Shown here in pieces: positions 1-11,764 of a stretch of 64,000 nt of DNA. The stretch spans positions 1,302,001 through 1,366,000 of the forward strand of contig NW_027062617.1 of NCBI RefSeq assembly GCF_032884065.1, read 5' to 3'. Every line of letters starts with the position of its first letter. Position 1 is the stretch's first letter. A program made the translations under genes and the position numbers. The stretch is from Artemia franciscana (lineage: Eukaryota > Arthropoda > Branchiopoda > Anostraca > Artemiidae). The notes beneath the pieces were generated by a model. The model worked only from the letters and a program-made list of their open reading frames with translations, was not told where the DNA came from and made no database searches.

Positions 1-89
1 GGTCTTATGTTCAATAGCCTAGCAAGAAAGTTCCTGTTGTCCCAGGAAGCGATTTTGGACACACTTATGAAAGCACGTTTTTAGCACAA

Positions 90-690
90 ACATGGCAAAA
101 TGACGTTTCTAGTGTGCTATGCTCCAACAAACGATTCCGATAATGAAACCAAAACAGAATTTTATGCTCAGATCTCCAGAAAACCCGCAAGCGGATCCCT
201 TCACAATATCAGCATCCTGATTTGGGAGTTCAACGCTATGTAAGAGACAACACAGGCGTGTGGAGAGGCACCATAGGACGCGTAATTCCTGATCCCCTTA
301 ATGACAATGATCAGCACTTACCTTAGTACTGCAGATCTTACGACCTTGTTGTTTCAAAATGTACTTCCAGCGCAAGCAATCCTCTAATATACATGGTACA
401 GCAACGACGGCTGCACGAAAAATATGATCGACTGTGTTATCATCTCGCAGCACAGGAGATCGTCGCTGAGGTATTACAGAACGTACAGATCAACCGAGCT
501 TGGAAATTGCTGACAACAGACTTCTCTGCGCAGAAGTTCAGCTTCGCCTGAAAGCCCAACGGTCAGATACGAGGCCAACAGTTATTGATATCTTGAAAAT
601 CAGGGAATTGAACCCCAAGCGAAAGTACGCCGTTCAGGTATCGAACCGATTTGAGCTACTTCCCACTTTCACGAACAACGAAAATGCCTG
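90..690 (+). pseudogene. Endonuclease-domain remnant of the RTE-like element
   Basis: Frame-shifted translation gives KMTFLVCYAPTNDSDNE near 93-145, then a W-E-F-N-A stretch near 222-238, which corresponds to the GDFNA active-site block of the exonuclease-endonuclease-phosphatase fold. After a stop it continues in another frame as VRDNTGVWRGTIGR (about 240-280). Further on MIDCVIISQHRRSSLR (about 423-470) corresponds to the block that normally reads N-Q-I-D-Y-I plus the SDH region. The usual SDH triad is not preserved. An open stretch at 500-691 is the tail of this domain. Stops and at least three frame changes make it non-functional. Confidence 0.7.
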
Positions 691-993
691 AAAGTACTCC
701 AGGACTCAAACGCATTAAGCCGTGCAACTAGTCCTAAGCATGAAGAGGCACCCCCAGAAAGCTTGGATTTCAGAAGAAAATTTGCGTGTCATAGAACTGA
801 GGTGGAAGGCTAGACTACATGGTGACATGGCGTCCTAGAGGAAGCTAAATGACATCCACAACAAGCTTATCAACTGACACCGAGAGAGGTTCGTCCAAAA
901 CAAGGCTGACAAAATCGAGAAAGCGGCAAGGAAAAAAGACATAGCCAGTATGCTCAAGCATCTTCGAGATCTCACTGAAAGCAAGGCCCTACA

Positions 994-2130
994 GTGGGAT
1001 CCGTCGTTTCAAGAGATGGGACTCTTCTTTCGGATGGTAGCTCGTGCCTCGATCGCTGGAAGGAATGTTTCTCCTTACACCTGAACAGAACTACTCCCCC
1101 TGTAGTAGCCGACGAAATACTACGTCGGTCTCCCAAACCAGCCATCGAACTCGGCGATCTTCCCACTCATTCATTTAGCACCTCAGAAATAAGAAGCACG
1201 ATGAATAGGCTTAAGAACAATAAGGCCTCTGGTGTATGCCGAATAAGTTCAGAGCTGCTAAAATATTCGGACCCACCCATGCTCATTCTTCTGCAGACTC
1301 TCTTTTCTGTTGTGTTGGAAACGGAGGTCATTCCAGAAGACTGACAAAGAGGAATCATCATCCTCCTATAAAAGAGGAAAGGTAGGTGAAGTGACTCTGC
1401 CAATTACCGAGGAATAACTCTTTTCTCAGTACCTGGCAAACTCTTCTCAATGGGGCTTCTAGACCGTTGCCGAAACATTATCCGTCAAGTCCGACGACCA
1501 GAACAAGCCATTTTTATGTCAGACCGATCGACTGTAGAGCAAATATCCACAGTCCGTCAAGTAGTTGAGAAAACCAGAAAGTTTTGATATACAGCATTCA
1601 TCGCCTTTTTCGACTTCTGAGCTGCTTTCGATTCAATCGATTGATATATCCTGTGGAAAATCTTGAAGTTCATTGGCATGCTAGATAAATATTGCAGAAT
1701 CTTCGAAGCACTCCATCACAAAACAAAGAGCTGTGTCCAAGTCAACATCCAACGAAGTCAGGTGTTCGAATTTGTAAGGGGTTCGGCAAGGTTCTGCCGT
1801 TGCGTCCGAGTCGTTCAACGTCATCATAGACCACATCATGGCGAGGACAATCTCAAGGGATGGATTTGGACTTAAATTTGACGATTGCATCCTCTCGGAC
1901 ACTGACTTTACCGACGACCTGGAGCTCGTGGTGGAATCCATGGACTAACTGGTGGAAGCAAAAGAAGAATTAGCTGGTCAACTGTGAAAAAACCAAGATT
2001 ATGGTCGTTGATCTATCCTCTAGTATTGCAAATCCTCCTGTGGCCCTGGACCAAACAACTACTATTGACGTGGCTCAGAAGCTGACGTACTTGGGCTCTG
2101 TCATTGCTGCTGATGACTCGATTCTCCCTG
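994..2130 (+). pseudogene. Reverse-transcriptase remnant of the RTE-like element
   Basis: An open stretch from 994 to 1344 covers the linker and start of the RT: a block with DRWKECFSLHLN, then MNRLKNNKASGVCRISSELL. After a stop the RT continues in other frames: DRSTVEQISTVRQVVEK near 1520-1570, FFDF-AAFDSID near 1608-1640 (the first catalytic Asp block), and FTDDLELVVESMD at about 1907-1945. The catalytic FADD/YADD box is altered to FTDD. LTYLGSVIAADDS at about 2077-2115 is the thumb-side block. Several stops and frameshifts; a dead copy. Confidence 0.78.
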
Positions 2131-2289
2131 ATCTACAACAAGAATAGCTAAGGTATCTGCTGCCATAGGGAGGTTAAATCGTCACCTATGGCGGAAATCA
2201 AGTATTAGTCAAAACACGAACCCTTTTGTTGGGTCTGTAATTCTTTATGAAACAGAAACCTGGCCGTCTAAAATCAGAGCTCTCAAGAC

Positions 2290-2640
2290 CGTAGACGTGT
2301 TCCAGACATAAAGCCTTAGGAGGATAGAAGGCCTGAAATGGTTTGACTTGGTCAGCAGCAAGAAGTTACAACAGACAACGCAGCAGACACTATTTCCCAT
2401 CCAAATTGCCGAGCACACTCTACAATGGTACGGTCGTCTCCTTAGAATAACATCACGCCTAGCTGCGAAAATCGTGCTAGACTTTTACCCCGCAGAAGCC
2501 GGAGGGAAACGACCCCGTAGCAAACGGGAACATCGATGGTCCATTAGTCTTTCAAAATACTTGAAGTTGGCAAACATCGATGTCCACGGTGCATCAGCGT
2601 TACCTGCTGATCGCGCCAGTTAGTGGAGGCTGACATCACT
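2290..2640 (+). pseudogene. C-terminal region of the RTE-like element
   Basis: An open reading stretch of 91 codons (2348-2623) contains HTLQWYGRLLRITSRLAAKI followed by a Gly-Lys-Arg-Pro-Arg stretch. This pattern (Leu-x-Trp-Tyr-Gly-x-Leu-Leu-Arg, then a basic GKRPR block, then a Trp) is characteristic of the C-terminal region of RTE-like and related LINE ORF2 proteins. The reading continues past a TAG near 2621 as a W-R-L-T-S-L-Y block close to the 3' end. Confidence 0.7.
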
Positions 2641-2667
2641 CTCTACGCTGAGCCACGCCCGGAAGGA

Positions 2668-2696
2668 GACCTAAGTAAAGTAAGTAAAGTAAGTCT
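2668..2696 (+). repeat. AAGT-type short tandem tail of the RTE-like element
   Basis: Repeated TAAG/TAAAG units (AAGTAAAGTAAGTAAAGTAAG) directly follow the last recognisable coding block. RTE- and CR1-type elements usually end in short tandem repeats instead of a poly(A), so this marks the 3' terminus. A reverse-complement match (TTACTTTACTTAC) near 41137-41151 suggests the tail of a related copy in the other orientation. Confidence 0.65.
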
Positions 2697-3256
2697 AGTC
2701 GGTGAAATACTTTATGCCCATCTAACTCACTTTTTTCCTGCTATTAGTATCTTCAAGGCCCTCGAGGTGTTCTTGGTTATCAGTTAAGATAATTGTGTCT
2801 CAGCCTTTACTTTTTATTTGCATCGTGTCTCTTTGCTATCTGTTCTATTCTAAACGTTTCAGCCTGGAGGACTTTTGCAAGTTGCCTTAGGAGATAACTC
2901 GCAATCTCCTTAGTTAAGCTAGGGATATTCGAGTATATCACTATTCTCTGTCATCAATTTCCCATGGGCTTGTGACCCGTCTTTATGAAAGATCGTTATT
3001 TGTGTGAAGCATCTCTTGGTCCACTATATTTGAAATTGCACTACCGGCTCCATTACATTTAAAATCTGAAATTGCGCTACCGGTTTAACTAGAGGGACAA
3101 CATTATTCTTTGGCACCCGCAGCTCGGCAGCAGAAATGAGTTGCAGGTATGCAGATGACTTTTGATTTTCCCAGTTCGTCTCTGATTGGTCAACAATCTG
3201 CCTCCTGGCAGCACTTTTAATTCTGTGTTTCTCTGCAATCGCATACAGTGCTTGGT
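2697..3256. other. No gene recognised
   Basis: AT-rich sequence. A 104-codon minus-strand open stretch (3024-3338) has no family features I recognise and its 5' part runs into the decayed F1 copy that starts at about 3257, so I do not call it a gene. It contains a short internal repeat around GAAATTGC(A/G)CTACCGG (near 3033 and 3072). Confidence 0.5.
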
Positions 3257-3920
<664 letters not shown>

Positions 3921-4089
3921 CCCTGGAGAAAGGCGGTAGTTTATGCAATTTGCCCATTCTTCGCATATAGTGTTTGCTTGGGTGTTTAAGAGGATAGCTT
4001 CAGTGGGGAATTTTGCATTAGGGACGGGAAAGGGGATTTTTGGCATGATTCGAAAGGCGGTTAGAAATATAAATAAAAACAAAAAGTAT

Positions 4090-4440
4090 CTTCAAAGAAC
4101 AACATTATAGCTCAAAATTGTTCCTTATAAGAGGGGGAAGGCTTCTTAAACCCTTGCTCTTTATGGTAAAGTTTGAATTTTTGCCACAATTCCTTAAGAA
4201 TGACTCCTGAAACACAATGGTCATTGAAACTAAATGATAAGTACTGCCAGTCCTCCTGATATACGGAGTAGTTTCTGTTCGTTAAGCTTTGATGTTGTTC
4301 TTTACTTTAGGCTGAAACACTTTTTTTTTATTTACGTTTGTAAATGTTTGAATCCTACGCATATTTTTTTGTTTAGGGATCTCTGCCCATAAATTTTAAA
4401 AGTAAGAGGAGCTTCAATTTACTTTTGTTTGTGATTGAAT
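4090..4440 (+). mobile_element. Decayed F1 cassette fragment
   Basis: Blocks such as CTTGCTCTTTATGGTAAAG, CACAATTCCTTAAGAATGAC, CCTGATATACGGAGTAGTTTCTG and GATGTTGTTCTTTACTTTAGG match the second and first foldback cassettes of F1 in degraded form. It ends at GATTGAAT, the left flank of the better-preserved copy that follows, which therefore inserted into or beside an older relative. Confidence 0.6.
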
Positions 4441-4451
4441 AAAAAAAAAAT

Positions 4452-4715
4452 TAAACTGAAAGTAAGGAGCGACATTAAACTTTAAAACGAACAGAAATTA
4501 CTTCACATATGAAAGGGGCTGTTCCCTCTTCAACGCCTCGCTCTTTGCGCTAAAGTTTGACTCTTTCTCTCAACTCTCCTTTTTAAAACAGTAAAAAATT
4601 TAGTGTAAAGAGTGGGGCGCTGATGAAGAAGCAGCCACCTTCATATACGAAGTAATTTCTGCTCGTTTTAAGTTTTAATGTCGCTCCTTACTTTCAGTTG
4701 AAAAAACTTGTTTTT
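4452..4715. repeat. F1 inverted-repeat cassette 1 (copy 1)
   Basis: The left arm begins AACTGAAAGTAAGGAGCGAC and the right arm ends with its complement; the centre is TTTGACTCTTTCTCTCAACT. The arms are more diverged here than in the copies at 24560-24850 and 54400-54690. Confidence 0.75.
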
Positions 4716-6090
4716 TCTTATTTGATTTCTGAACGTTTTTGAATCAATGCGTGTTTTGATTTTGGCTCTCCGCAGATGAATATTTAAAACAAAATTTGCA
4801 TATTAATTTTTTTGGCTAAATGGCTTTCTCATAGTTTTGATCGAATGATTTTCAAAAAAAAGGAGCGGGGGAGGAGGCCTAGTTGCCCTCCGATTATTAG
4901 GTTATTTAAAAAGGCAACTAGAACTTTTAATTTTTTACGAATGTTTTTATTAGTAAAAGATACACGAAACTGAAAAATTAGCTTACGTAACATACCTCTG
5001 TATTCTCATGTTTATATTACGTATATGAGGGATTCACCCCCTCGTCAGTACCTCGCTCTTTACACTAAAGCTTAAATTCTGTCCCAATTCCTTAAGAATG
5101 ACCCCTGAATCCCAAAAGCCGTAGAATTAATCGTTAAAATTACTAAAAATACTTTAGCGTAAAGAGCGAGGTATTAGGAGGAGGTAATATGCGTAATAAT
5201 TTCTGTTCGTTTTACGTCTTAATGCTGCTCCTTACTTTCAGTTGAAAAAGCTTTTCATATTTATTTTTTCATTGTTTTTTTAAATAGTGCTAGAAAATCC
5301 TGCGCTCCCTTCATGGAAATTTTCTTCCCCCATGACAAATTCCTCCATCATATCCCCCTCTTCTCAACCCCTCCCCTAACCAAAAAATCCCCCTTAAAAC
5401 GTCCGTACACTTCCCAATAACCATTACTATATGTAAGCACTGGTCAAAGTTTCTAACTCGTAGCCCCTCCCGCGGGGACTGCGGGGAAGTAAGTCGTCCC
5501 CAAATACGTAGTTATGAGGTTTTTCGACTACGCTGAATAAAACGGCCATCTCAGAATTTTGATCCGGTGACTTTGTGAAAATAATTAGTGTGGGAGGGGG
5601 CCTAGGTGCCCCCCCCCCTATTTTTTATCACTTAAAAAGGGCACTAGAGATTTTCATTTCCATTAGAATGAGCCTTCTCGCAACATTCTAAGACCACTGG
5701 GTCAATGCGACCACCCCTGAAAAAAAAAACAAAAAAACAAAAAACAAAGAAATAAACACACATCCGTGATCTGCCTTGTGGCAAAAAATACGAAATTCCA
5801 CATTTTTGTAGATGGGAGCTTGAAACTTCTACAATAGGGTTTTCTGATACGCTGAATCTGACGGTGTGATTTTAGTTAAGATACTATGACTTTTAGGGGG
5901 TGTCTCTTCCTATTTTCTAAAATAAGGCAAATTTTCTCAGGGTCATAACTTTTGATGGGTAAAACTAAACACGATGAAACTTATATATTTAAAATCAGCA
6001 TTAAAATGCGATTCTTTTGATGTAGCTATTGGTATCAAAATTCCATTTTTTAGAGTTTTGGTTACTATTGAGCCGGGTCGCTCCTTACTA

Positions 6091-6112
6091 CAGTTCGTTA
6101 CCACGAACTGTT
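6091..6112. repeat. Terminal hairpin of F1 copy 1
   Basis: A 9-bp perfect stem (ACAGTTCGT / ACGAACTGT) around a TACC loop, two or three bases from the inferred right end. The same hairpin is present at the end of copy 3 (about 23142-23163, complementary strand) and half-deleted in copy 2. Confidence 0.8.
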
Positions 6113-6119
6113 TGAATAT

Positions 6120-7335
6120 TACTACCTCGCCCTTCTCAAGATCGAATCACAGTTTTGCTTTTGTGACTATACCTAAGCTCCCAATCCAAACAAAGTCTTC
6201 AAAGTTCACCTCTTAAGAAATATAAACAGATCATCAGCATGAACCTGGATGTGCCAGGAATGTCATTCTGAAATTCTAATAGACCCAATAGATTATACGT
6301 GAAAAGGTTCTACATGTACAGAGAATTTACTCCTCGTTGAAGGCAGCTCTGTTGAATAATTTTGACTTTTTGAGCTGTTTAACTCCATAAAATACTTGTC
6401 ATTTCCTCGGCATAGGGGAATTTAATTGTTTCACATTTAGAAGTTAATAATATTAAAAGGAACTCTGTTTATTATCTTTAAGGGGCCTCTCAAAAGCGAA
6501 ACACTATTTAGACAAATAATTAATCTGCCTGTCTTAATCATCTGTCTTAAGACAGATGATTTAAAAAAAATAACTCCATATGCTGCAATAGGCATCTTGA
6601 AAGGGGAAGGGTCACGGCCAAGATCTTTCAATAATCAGTTGAATTAGTCACTTACAAGTTAACCTAAAACTTTTCATGGGGTGCAAAGGTCAATTTTTTC
6701 AGGGGGTGCATTGCCAATCCTTGAAACAGCCTTCGACGGATAATCCCTTTTTATTTCCAGTTTTTACACACCACTAAATTTATAAAAAGGACTAGCACAG
6801 TTTTAAAATAGATTAGGTTATACAATTTGTAAAATAACTATTTCTAAAAGTAGGCTTCTTTTTCTTTATCAAATTTGAAACAAAAGGCTGACCAACTACC
6901 ATTTGCCTTCGAACGATATGCTGAAATATTTTTCTCTATTGATATTTCGGCTTTAGTAAATACAGTGCATTTTTCCGATTTAATCTTTCAGTTTAGCTTA
7001 TAAGCCAGAAATCGGTGCTTAAGAGAGCAAAAAAGTTTTATTATAATCTTTACTGTGCTGGTTAGAAAAAAGAGATTTCCACCAATTAGTACATAACAAC
7101 GAAAATATGCTTACTAAATCATAAACATTTATGGATTATCGGTTCATAGCCAGTAGGTACACAAAAAGGGAAGGTCATTTTTTTCAGTGACTCGAACAAA
7201 TTTTGAGCCAATTAAAGCTTGAGCCGATCGAACATTAGAAACTGATGTCATACACTTAAACCCTTTCGTAAAACTAGATTGTGCTTTCAGGTATGCTTCA
7301 CCAGTAAATTTCAAGTCAATTAGATAAAAAATCAG
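6120..7335. other. No gene recognised
   Basis: AT-rich unique-looking sequence with stops in every frame. The one structural feature is a perfect 26-bp palindrome at 6536-6561. Confidence 0.5.
6536..6561. repeat. Perfect 26-bp palindrome
   Basis: AATCATCTGTCTT is followed directly by its exact reverse complement, with no spacer. A related copy of the half-site (CTGCCTGTCTTAATC) lies just upstream. Confidence 0.9.
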
Positions 7336-7339
7336 ATCA

Positions 7340-8030
7340 GGTCGTGGAGGGCCGGGGTCAGATCCCGTAAGTCTTGGAAGAAAATATCGTTAATAATCTT
7401 TTTGCATGGAGGGGTCGGTTCGAGGAGGGTTCAATCTTTTTGCATGGAGGGGTCGGTTCGAGGAGGGTTCAGGGATCGGATCTTGTCAGTTTTGGAAGAA
7501 AATATCACTATTGATATTTTAGCGGTAGGGGTGTCGGGCCTTGGAGGCCCAAAAGTCAGCTCCCATAAGTTTGGAATAGAATATCGTTAATAATTTTTCT
7601 TTTTTGGGGGTGGTCATTGAGGACTGGGGGTCAGCTCCCATTATTTGCGGAGTAAAATATCAACTTTTTTTGGGGGGGGAGGGGGGTTGTTGGCTCATGG
7701 AGGGTGAGGGTGTCAAATCCCATAAGCTTAGGAATAGTATATTGTTAAAAAAAATTTTTGGGGAGGGGGCTGGGCCATGACGGGCCATGGTTCAACTCCC
7801 AAAAGTCTTGAATAAAATATCTTTAATAAGATTTTTGGGGGGCGGGGGTTGAACCATGTAGGGTCAGGAGTCAGCTTCCATAAGACTCGGAATAAAATAT
7901 CGTTAATGCTTTTTTTGGCTTTCTTGGATTTGTGAGGGGGATGGGGTCTGGCCACGTAGGATCGAGGATCATTTCCCTTCAGTTTTAGAATAAAATATCG
8001 TTAATAAGTTTTTTGAGTGGAGGGGTTGGC
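7340..8030. repeat. G-rich tandem array, ~80-bp degenerate unit
   Basis: About eight degenerate units. Each has a block like GGAATAAAATATCGTTAATA, a T/G-run, a GGG-rich stretch with GGCCATG or GGTTGG, and a GGTCAGCTCCCATAAG-like block. Markers (AATATCGTTAATA or variants) recur near 7384, 7580, 7818, 7900 and 7995. A 47-bp stretch with TTTTTGCATGGAGGGGTCGG is duplicated exactly near 7398-7480. No coding potential. Confidence 0.75.
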
Positions 8031-8559
8031 CTTGTCTAATCTTTGAAGTATTTTGAAAACCCTTACATAAAAATCTTATTTACCCCGGATATTGCTTACA
8101 ACACCTGCCCACGAGCTCTGGAAGGTTTTTTCGACCCCGGAGTTTTGTTATTTGACCTCCCTTCTTTATTTTTAACAAAATAGCTATCTTAAAATTTTAT
8201 TGGAAGAATTTGGGAGTAAAAGGGTGGATTTTCTTTATGTTCGATATAATCATTTATTATAATTTTGGTTAGTTTTTGGTTGTATTTATTCTTTAATAGT
8301 AATTTGTGGTCGTTTTGAGTTTGACTTAACATGGAACTTTATTTTTCCTGGTCTTTAGTTTAATATGACTTTTAACTTTTCTTTGGAAAGCTTCGCTTTA
8401 TGGAAAATGAAGTTTATTTAAATTAATTCCTGTTTCTTTTTATTACCAAAGTTTTGTTATTGGTTAAAATAACAAAATTTCTGCAGGTTTCCAAGTCTTG
8501 GGCTTAACAATTAAAATATTCAATACTAATTTATTATTTTTGAATAGCGTCTTCATTTA

Positions 8560-11110
8560 TTTCAACATTCCCTGAAAGTTCCGTTAGCCGTTTTTAAGTT
8601 ATTGCAAATGATTGTATTAAGCTTAACACCCATAATCAGAATGCATATGGTGTCTTGTGATCGACATTTCTTAAAATTTTCAACTTAATATTCTTGGTGT
8701 TCCTGAGATGTTGCGGCTATGCCCATTAATAACAAGGATGCACATAGCACCTTTAAATTCAACATTCCCCTCAACATTTCCTGAATGTCTGAACTTGATA
8801 AGATTCCCTAACTGTTCTTGAAACATTAGAGATATGTCGTTTTGGCAACTTGGATGCATATAATGTCGTTTAATTTAGCGCAACATCCCCCTAAAAATTC
8901 CCTAAAATTTTCAACTTAATAACCTTTGCAATTTGTAAAATATTGTAGATAAGCCCTTTTGACAACCTATATATACTATACCATTTTGACAAGCATGATG
9001 CAGTTAAACTCTTTTGATTTGTCTCTAATAGTTCTCACCATAATAGCAGAAGCTGCAGTAGCATTTGTAGTCACAGTTGTAGTAGTACTACTAATAGCAG
9101 TAGTAGTCACAATAGTATTAAACTATAGTAGTATACTGATAGTATTACTGTAGCAATAATACTAGTAGTAGTAGTCACAGTCACAAGTAGTAACCGTTGT
9201 AGCCACGAGTTGTCGCATTCGTCGCCGCAAGTTGCTGCAATCGCCGTCACAAGTAGTTGCATCGCTGTTGCCAGCAGTCACAGTTGCAAATGGCTGCGGA
9301 GGCAGTCGAGTCAAATTCATATTCGCCGACGCAAGCAGCTGGAGTTGCTGCCATAAGTTGTTGCCGTCACCAGCAGTCGCATTCGCAAGTATTCGCACTC
9401 TTAAATAGTTGCCGTCTTAATTAGTCATAGTCACAAGTAGTCAAAGTCGAAGTTACAAAGTGGTCAGACTTTCAAGTAGTCGCAGATAGTAAAACTTGAA
9501 GTCGCAAAGTGGTCAGACTTGCAAGTAGTGGCAAATAGTTACAGTCGAAGTCACAAACAGTCGCCATCACAAGTAGTCGCAGCTACAATCACAATAGTAA
9601 TAGCAATAGTGGCCATGAAAGTTTTAAGTTAATGTCCATAGTCATTCCTAATATATCTCACATTCTTCCTATTGTTGTCCTGGATGCATACAGCGTGTTT
9701 TAGTTCAGCTTCTCCCCAACATTACCTCAATATCCTCAACGTCCAAGTTTCACCTCTACATCGTTGGCTTTTCCAGACACACCCAGAATTAATCATTCCC
9801 CCTATCCCGATGATAAATCTTGTACGTAAACAATGCGTAAATTGCAGAACTTTCGACCCATTTCCAGGGCGCTTGGTGTCCCTGGAGGCACAGTTATAAG
9901 ACCTTATGACTACTTTGAACAAAATAGCTTTTATTTCAAATTATTGATCCATGATTTGGAGAGAGCATCTAGGTAGGGCAAGTGTCGAAGGGGCTGGCTG
10001 CCCCCTGTTTGCTTTTAAATATGCTTCTGAGCATGCTTTGACAGTTTCATCTCGATACACTCAATTGTCCCTGAGATATTGCTGATACGCCCTTTTGAGA
10101 ACCATCTTGCACATGGTATGTTTTGATTTTGTTCAACATCCCTCTCAGCGTTTCCTGAAAGTAGTCATAAGTAGAAGTAATCGTAGTCACAATCGGTCAT
10201 TATCACAAGTTCTCGCAGAAACATGTACTCACATTTCGGTTCACAACTAGTTGCAGTTGTGAACTAGTTGCAGTTACAGCCTCAGCAGTAGCAGCAGTAA
10301 AAGTTGTCATAGTAGTGGCACTGGAAGTTTCAAGTTAAAGGCCTTACCGTCCCTAAGACATTGCAGATGCACCCCATTTCAAGCCTCGATACACAGAGTT
10401 TCTTTGATTTATTTCAGGGTCCGCTTAATAAACCCCTGAAGCTTCATCTTGATTCCCTTAGCTTTTTTGGACACACCCAGGATTCCATATTCCCCCTATT
10501 ATAAAGATACATCCTGTGTGTAAACTGTGGACGAAATTCACAATTGGCAACCCTTGGCACGGGGGCTTGTGGGGGCTTGACATCCCCGGAGGCATAGTTA
10601 TTAGACCCTAGGAATATTTTTTTTCAAAATATTGGAGTGGACCCTTCTAAATAGGGCAAGTTGGGGAGGGGTCAGTTGCTCTCTCCTCACTTTTGAGCAG
10701 CCCCCTTAACATGCCTTGAAATTTTCAGCGTTATATCCTCTGGCTTCTCTGAGCTATTGCCAAAGGTTCCTTTTGACAACGAGTATGCAAATAGTGTGTT
10801 TTGATTATACTCAGTGTGCCCCTGAAATTCCAGGAAATGTAGTCGCAAGAAAAAGTAGCTGCAGTTGAAAACAGTTGCAGCCACAGTCGCGTTTGTAGTC
10901 ATAGTGACACTTGCAGTAGTCATGACCCTGAACGTATCAAGTTAATACCCTGACCTGTTCCTAAGGTATGGTTGATATGCCTTTTTGATAACTTGGATGC
11001 ACATATTCTTTCTTGATTTAGCTTGACATACCCTGTAACATTCCCCAAAATATCACCTCAATACTCTTAGCCTTTTTGGACACACCAAGGATAAAAAATT
11101 CCCCGTGTCT
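8560..11110 (-). repeat. Composite ACT-bearing repeat array, reverse orientation
   Basis: Reverse-complement copies of the unit seen at 20279-22150. Recurring blocks are CAACATTCCC-(C)TGAAA, TTAATA-CC-CTTAGC, CTGAGATATTGC, GCCC(T/A)TTTGACAACC and GGATGCA(C/T)ATA. They are separated by AGT/GTC-rich triplet stretches (9030-9630 and 10160-10320), which are decayed forms of the ACT triplet tract. Repeated CCTTTTTGGACACACCCAGGAT-like blocks occur near 9770, 10475 and 11075. No protein is encoded; hydrophobic Val/Ala reading frames over the triplets are artefacts. Confidence 0.75.
9030..9630. repeat. Decayed AGT/GTC triplet tract
   Basis: About 600 bp dominated by AGT, GTC and GCAGTAG-type triplets, with higher-order repeats such as GTCACAAGTAGT(C/T)GCA. 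It is the complement of the (ACT)n tracts in the forward half of the array. A shorter counterpart is at 10160-10320. Confidence 0.8.
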
Positions 11111-11155
11111 CAAAGATAGATACTGCTTGTAAAGGTAGACAAATTTTATGCTATA

Positions 11156-11156
11156 T

Positions 11157-11199
<43 letters not shown>

Positions 11200-11300
11200 G
11201 ATACTACTACTACTATTACACCTACTGCTACTGCTACTATTACCACTCCTACTATTATTACTATTAATCCTACTGCTGCGACTAATACTATTGCTAAGGC
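11156..11300 (+). repeat. (ACT)n microsatellite at the array turning point
   Basis: About 14 uninterrupted ACT triplets from about 11158, then imperfect ACT/GCT triplets to about 11300. It sits where the composite repeat switches from reverse orientation (left) to forward orientation (right). Confidence 0.9.
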
Positions 11301-11764
11301 TAAGGGTACTAAGGTAAAAATTTCAGCGAATATTGAATGGGAAGTTGAAATAGATCAAAATAAACTATGTCTATCCAGGTTATCAAAAAGTGTTTAAACA
11401 TTTCTTATGAACAGCTTAGAGTACTAAATTGATACTTGAAGGGCCTGCAGTGGGTTGTTGAACCAACCAAACGAAAATATTTGCATACTACGTTTACTGC
11501 TTCTACCTCTACTACTACTACTTCTGCTACTAACTATTTCTACTGCTATTACACCTGCTAGTAATACTACTACTAAAGCTAAGCGCACTTAGGTGAAAAT
11601 TTTAGGGAATGTAGAAGTGTTGAAGGGATAAGTGTTGAAGGGACAACTAAATCAAAGCACACTATGTGCATACAGGTTGTCAAAAGGACGTTTCAGCAAC
11701 GTCCCAGGAACTGCCTAAGGTATTAAGCTTAAATTTTCAGGGTATATTGAGGGGGATCTTACTA
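11301..11764 (+). repeat. Composite ACT-bearing repeat array, forward orientation
   Basis: Forward units with GCTAAGGGTACTAAGGT, TTTCAGCGAATATTGA, ACTATGT(G/C)(C/T)AT, CAGGTTATCAAAAAG or CAGGTTGTCAAAAGG and TTAAGCTTAAATTTTCAGGG, plus ACT/CTT triplet stretches near 11500-11580. The array is interrupted by an RTE-like fragment from about 11765. Confidence 0.75.

Larger units (their letters stand above)
1..2696 (+). mobile_element. Decayed RTE-like non-LTR retrotransposon
   Basis: Remnants of one LINE can be followed in order on the plus strand: an apurinic-type endonuclease, a reverse transcriptase, a C-terminal region and a short-repeat tail. The frame changes many times and stops are frequent, so it is a dead copy. 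The phrasing of the protein (a YAPTNDSD stretch, a KNNKASG stretch before the RT core, a TYLGS stretch and a QWYGRLLR stretch near the C-terminus) is typical of RTE-like endonuclease/reverse transcriptases common in invertebrates. The 5' end may lie before the window. The 3' end is well placed by the AAGT-type tail. Clade assignment is by eye only. Confidence 0.8.
4441..6113 (+). mobile_element. Long foldback element F1, copy 1
   Basis: About 1.67 kb with no coding capacity. From left to right it has an A-rich start; a first inverted-repeat cassette (about 4452-4715) with a TTTGCGCTAAAG / TTTAGTGTAAAGAG core; an AT-rich spacer; a second cassette (about 5025-5245) with a TTTACACTAAAG / CTTTAGCGTAAAG core; a GC-richer stretch with a C-run; a poly(A)/CAAAA run; and a conserved right end with CGCTCCTTACTACAGTTCGT. 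The last bases form a perfect hairpin, ACAGTTCGT-TACC-ACGAACTGT. The tetramer GAAT occurs at both edges (4437-4440 and 6114-6117), a possible target duplication. The same order recurs at 12965-14623 and, inverted, at 23140-24850. Confidence 0.8.

Noticed and set aside
8959-9153. Hydrophobic Val/Ala/Ile frame that looks like membrane segments
   Set aside because: Encoded by decayed AGT/GTA triplets of the repeat array; no start context or neighbours.
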